From assembly GCA_023678885.1 (NCBI GenBank), contig CM042970.1, positions 5,868,355 through 5,932,354 of the forward strand: 64,000 nt of DNA, written 5' to 3'. Origin of the DNA: Pogostemon cablin. Lineage: Eukaryota > Streptophyta > Magnoliopsida > Lamiales > Lamiaceae. Below the pieces are notes generated by a model. It made no database searches and had not been told where the DNA came from. It saw only the letters and a list, made by a program, of their open reading frames with translations. Positions 59,768 to 64,000 of this stretch are shown here, one piece after another; the first letter of the stretch is position 1, and each line of letters begins with the position of its first letter. The position numbers were made by a program, and so were the translations under genes.

Positions 59768-61004
59768 TATTTGAAATAAATACTTAATCCCAATAATGTA
59801 CCTACAGAGGAATTCGGATGTCCTGCTCCATTTATTATGGAGTAATGTTTTATAATATTGCCACACACCCCCTCAAGGTTTATTCAAATTAATAAATAAA
59901 TTCTGTGATTTGAAAAACTACCCATTATCCCGACTTGTATTTGATTAGAATATTAAAAAAAAAATTAAAAAGAAAGAAAGGAAAAGAGATATGGAAATAC
60001 CCATATATTTAACGTTTAACATTCAAAATAGTATGAATTAGCATGACAATAACTCGAGACAACATACTGTGGAAGATTAACCAAGGCTGCATCGTTGGAG
60101 AGAACAGCTCCAACAAAACCATGTGTGACAAAATAATTAAAAAAATATCATATATTTAACGTGTGAATTAAAGATTTAATCTTAATAATTCAGACAGCGG
60201 TATTGTGAACATTTATAGTGGAGATGAATCCCTTGGAGGGAAGAGGAAACCATTAAAAATTGTGGAGAATCTAAACACGAAAGTGGATTTCATGAAATTC
60301 AACTCTAATGATGCTCATATTCTAGCAATCGGTTGTCGGATGAGAGAAGAATAGTGTGAAGCCGATTCACGTCCCATCTTTAGTTCACATGTTAAATATA
60401 GGAGTATTGATGTTATTTTTATATCTTTTTTTTTAAAGAAAAGATAGTTTTATCAATATTATAATCAAATACAAGTTAAAAAAGGTAATTGGTAGGTTTT
60501 AAAACTATAGGTTTATTTGGTAGTTTGGACAAACTTCAGGGGTGTTCGTAATTTACCCTAATTTAAATTTCACATTTTATCTTTATTTAAATTTCACGTC
60601 TTCCGTTTACTTTCATTTTCATCTATCTCATATTAAACTTTATCATAAAAAAAATTACATCAATAGTCAACCTTAAAAATACTTTGTCACCTAACATATA
60701 TAACATATTTTATAATTTATTTATTACCTAAAAATACTATATTATCCTCCCAAAGACAATAAATTTGATCAAAAAAGTAAATTTTTTTAAATTCCGTATT
60801 TATAGTATCGATAAAGTTTAAGTTGAGACGGAGGGAGTAATGTATTCCATATTATGTAAATCATACACTTTTTATAAGATACATCTACTTAAATGATCAA
60901 TTAGAGTACATACGAAGAATACCTGTGCACCGTCGCTGCAGATACGAAATTTAAAAAAAAAGTTATTTTTGGATCAATTTTATTGACTTTTGTGTGGTAA
61001 TATA
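59768..61004. other. Spacer with one Stowaway-like element
   Basis: A MITE lies at about 60582-60840 (right end GTTGAGACGGAGGGAGTAA, left arm ACATTTTATCTTTATTTAAATT). No gene is recognised. Confidence 0.45.
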
Positions 61005-61886
61005 TAGGGCTGGGCAAAAAAATTTGAAAATCGTAAAAATCGCCTGCACCGAATTGTACCGCACTGCTATATATAATTATTAGATACACCGCAATTTATA
61101 ATTTAAGAAAAAATCGCACCGCACTTTATGGTGCGGTTTCATTTTTATGGTTGAAACCGCACCGACCACACCGCTATTTTTTATTATGATTATATTATAT
61201 ATTTATACATATTAGTATTTTAGTAATTTAGTCATTACTCATTAGTTATTCACTCACTCTTCCAATAAAAAATAAATTCTATTAATGTTGTTGTTATTAT
61301 CTTCACTTTATAGATGTATCCTAACTTCTTTTCTTTTTACTTCAATAGAGTACTTATCTTTATTATTTCTCTCATACATCTATGTAGAATTCCAATTATA
61401 AGCTAATCAACTAGTCTAACCTCATATGTATTATTAAATCAAGGATTACAAATATTTTCACATGACTATAGATTTCTGTTTATATATTAATGTAAATGAG
61501 ATCACCTATTATATTTATAAGTTTCATCACCTATTCTACATATTAAATGTTTGACATGTGTTATTATTATGGCTAAATAAATTATCGCCAAATGTACAAT
61601 GATGTAATGATCATTACTTATGGAATAGGTTTTTTATTAGAAAATAGTTGTAAAATACGAAGTGTAGTAGAATTGTAAAATAAGAGATCCGGATTGATAT
61701 TTATGTAGGCTAATCTATTAATAAAACCGCCAAACCGCACCAAAACCGATCGAAATCGTTTAAAACCGCATAATCAATATTACTTGAATAACCGCGGTTT
61801 AAATTTGATTACTAAACCGAACAGTATATGACAATACAATTTAAATTATACAGAAAAACCGTATAACCGCACCGTGCACACCCCTA
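61005..61886. mobile_element. Non-autonomous hAT-like element, 882 bp
   Basis: Begins TAGGGCTGGGCA and ends TGCACACCCCTA, an imperfect inverted repeat. An exact 8-bp target duplication GTAATATA is at 60997-61004 and 61887-61894. Subterminal regions are rich in AACCGCACC/GGTGCGGTT in both orientations, possible transposase-binding repeats. There is no transposase. The right target duplication overlaps the TATACTCCATCCGTCCCACG start of an adjacent Stowaway-like element. Confidence 0.85.
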
Positions 61887-62069
61887 GTAATATACTCCAT
61901 CCGTCCCACGTTAATATTGACGTTTACTTTTTGCACGGAGATTAAGGAGTATAATATTTTAATGTGTGTTAGTTAGAATTAGTAAATTCGTAAGTGAGAT
62001 GCACTTTAAAGTTGAGGATTGAAGTGATACTCACCTCATCCCACTGAAAGTTCTCATTTTAATATTTTT

Positions 62070-62285
62070 AATATATGTGTGAGATCGTCTCACGTAAGCC
62101 CCTTATGAGACGGATGAAAAGTGATACTGAATTAATGAAAAGTAATAATACAAGTTCATAAACAATTTATAATGTAAATGAAAAGTGATAACATTTTATA
62201 GAGAAAGTGATAATATTTTATAGCGAAAGTGATATTTATTTTAAAAAGTGTAAATAGTTTAACGTGAGATGATCTCACTCAAGAC
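62070..62285. mobile_element. GTGATAA hairpin MITE, single copy
   Basis: Bounded by GTGAGATCGTCTCACGTAAG and AACGTGAGATGATCTCAC, complementary ends of about 18 bp. Inside are AAAAGTGATACTGAATTAAT and GTGATAACATTTTATA, as in the array at 36587-37125. Confidence 0.7.
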
Positions 62286-62292
62286 CTACATT

Positions 62293-62670
62293 TTAACGGA
62301 GTTTTTTCAATAGAGGACCCGAAAGATAGGTAAATTATCAATTAGGGACTTGAAAGATTTTTTCTATCAATTCAGGACCCGAAAGATATAATATTATTAG
62401 GACCTATAATCATAAAATCAATAAAAATCTAATAGCATAATTATATAAATCTGGCATTAATTAGTATGTCATTTTATTGATAATAAATTATTAAATATTA
62501 TGTTAAAAAAATAATTTTAATATATGAAACTTTGATGTAGTTTTTATTATTTTATTTTAATTAATTTTAAGGTTTTAGGTCCTAAATTGATAGTTTCATA
62601 TCTTTCAAGTCCTAAATTGATAGAAAAAATATTTCAAGAGTTTACCCTATCATTTGGGTTCTATATTGAA
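62293..62670. mobile_element. Foldback MITE (AGGACCCGAAAGAT family)
   Basis: Left arm TTTTTTCAATAGAGGACCCG and AAATTATCAATTAGGGACTT pair with CCTAAATTGATAGTTTCATA and GGGTTCTATATTGAAAAAAT at the right. Same family as the inner element at 55870-56135. Confidence 0.65.
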
Positions 62671-62950
62671 AAAATTCCCACTAGACTACACATGAAATAA
62701 TAATACTCCTTAATTCTCATAAAGAATAAATATGAAATTTAAATTTTAGGTGGCTGGGAGTACTAGTTTGTTAATACTAATAATCTAGTAAGAAAGTTTT
62801 AAAATTAGGTATACAAATTTACCAAACAAAATTTTGTTCTGTTTTCCTTCCGCTAAAAGGCTAAAACCATAAACCCTTGAGCGTCGTCTCCCCTAAATCA
62901 AGATTGAGCAACTGTAGAAGAAAAAACTTGAGAACTGTTCGAAATCGCAA

Positions 62951-64000
62951 ATGGGAAAAGTTCCTACCCCTTTGAGAAACGCAGCAGCTCTCGTCAGACC
63001 CGCCACTTCTACGCCCTTGCAAGAACAAATCCCATCCCAAATTCCTCATTGGCAGAAGCAGAAGAAATCTCCTAATCAAAAGCCAATCACCAAAAATGAT
63101 TCAACAACAAAAACAAACGTTCCCGCAGTTATCATCGACTCTTCTAATCTCTCAGAAGCCAAAACCCTTTTCAATTCCTACATTTCCTCCACCAAAAACC
63201 TCCCTTCAGACCCCAGTTTCTATAATTCGATTCTACAATCCTTTACCTCACTTTCATCCATCCAAGATTCAATCTTCTTCCTCAATCACATGGTCAAGAA
63301 GCACCCTACCTTTTGCCCCAATCGTTTCACGTATCACTTACTCCTCACCCAATCTTGTTCCTCGCCCGATGAACAATCTCTCTCCAATGTTCACAATGTT
63401 CTCAATCTCATGACTAACAGTGGTTTTCCGCCCAATCAGGTGTCGACAGATGTTGCGGTTAGGGCTCTTTGTGGTTGTGGTAGGGAAGAGCATGCTGTTG
63501 AGCTGGTTAAGGAGCTTGCGGCCAAGAAATCGCCACCCGACACGTATACTTACAATTTTCTGGTGAGACATTTAATCAAGAATAGGTCTGTAAGTACTGC
63601 GAATTGCTTTGTGAATGATATGACAGAGTTTGGTATTAAGCCTGATCTTGTGACTTACACTATCATGATTGATAATGTTTGCAATACCAAGAATCTAAGG
63701 GAGGCCATGCGGCTATTGGGAGTGTTGAGTGAGGAAGGGTACAAGCCTGATTGCTATGTGTACAATACTATTATGAAGGGCTATTGTATGTTGTCTCAAG
63801 GAGGTGAAGTGTTGAGTGTCTATCAGAAAATGCTAGATGAAGGGGTTGAACCTGATAATTATACTTATAATACTTTGATATATGGACTATCTATATCGGG
63901 TAGGGTTAAGGATGCTAAGAAGTTTCTGAGAGTTATGAATGAGAAGGGTCATTCTCCGGACGCTATTACTTATACTTCTCTGATGAATGGGATGTGTAGA
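62951..64000 (+). CDS. P-class PPR protein, 5' part (350 codons, runs off the window)
   Basis: An open frame with no stop and no intron runs from the ATG at 62951 (MGKVPTPLRNAAALVRP) to the window end. Tandem 35-residue pentatricopeptide repeats start near residue 190: PDTYTYNFLVRHLIKN, PDLVTYTIMIDNVCNTKNLR, PDCYVYNTIMKGYCML, PDNYTYNTLIYGLSISGRVK and PDAITYTSLMNGMCR at the edge. An earlier half has LSEAKTLFNSYI, DPSFYNSILQSF and SNVHNVLNLMTNSGFPPNQV, which fits the Arabidopsis At2g17670-type protein from memory. Such proteins bind organellar RNA base by base. The basic, Ser/Pro-rich N-terminus suits an organelle transit peptide. If the family length holds, roughly 110 residues lie beyond the window. 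Confidence 0.93.
   Translation, partial: MGKVPTPLRNAAALVRPATSTPLQEQIPSQIPHWQKQKKSPNQKPITKNDSTTKTNVPAVIIDSSNLSEAKTLFNSYISSTKNLPSDPSFYNSILQSFTSLSSIQDSIFFLNHMVKKHPTFCPNRFTYHLLLTQSCSSPDEQSLSNVHNVLNLMTNSGFPPNQVSTDVAVRALCGCGREEHAVELVKELAAKKSPPDTYTYNFLVRHLIKNRSVSTANCFVNDMTEFGIKPDLVTYTIMIDNVCNTKNLREAMRLLGVLSEEGYKPDCYVYNTIMKGYCMLSQGGEVLSVYQKMLDEGVEPDNYTYNTLIYGLSISGRVKDAKKFLRVMNEKGHSPDAITYTSLMNGMCR

Noticed and set aside
18589..64000. A biosynthetic or defence gene cluster
   Set aside because: The intact genes (transporter, small membrane protein, dehydrin, ceramidase, PPR) have no common pathway and are spaced by transposons; nothing links them beyond position.

Overview
The window is nuclear DNA from a flowering plant. 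The evidence is spliced plant gene families (LHT-type amino acid transporter, dehydrin, neutral ceramidase, P-class PPR), very AT-rich spacers, dozens of Stowaway-like MITEs and nested plant transposons. A eudicot is certain enough; an asterid is a weak guess. No prokaryotic feature, CRISPR array or viral genome was seen.

Layout. 1-18.4 kb is transposon-rich spacer: a palindromic CTCGAG cluster, about nine Stowaway-like MITEs, a tRNA-derived SINE head, a retrotransposon RNase H fragment, an acidic gene fragment and two TA microsatellites. 18.6-20.7 kb holds a five-exon amino acid transporter (+). Facing it is a two-exon gene for a 106-residue two-pass membrane protein (-, 21.1-23.2 kb). 25.4-26.4 kb is a hAT-like element with a G/C-tract hairpin. 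26.8-35.8 kb is a three-level nest: a full-length but broken LINE (17-bp target duplication) inside a non-autonomous CACTA element (3-bp duplication GGG), inside a decayed plastid rpoB insertion. 37.5-42.9 kb is a decayed tandem array of ankyrin-repeat genes. 45.5-45.8 kb is a GC-rich patch dense in G-box/ABRE and DRE cores. 48.1-52.7 kb is a young Ty1/copia element (5-bp duplication TCTTT). It sits about 100 bp upstream of the TATA box of an FSK3 dehydrin gene (52.9-53.9 kb). 56.6-59.8 kb is a nine-exon neutral ceramidase. 61.0-61.9 kb is a second hAT-like element. 63.0 kb to the end is the 5' part of an intronless PPR gene.

Five genes look intact where visible: transporter, small membrane protein, dehydrin, ceramidase and PPR. 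They are unrelated in function and do not form a cluster. The most interesting regulatory observation is that the copia insertion separates two GGCCACGTCA motifs from the dehydrin core promoter. No undescribed multi-gene system was found.
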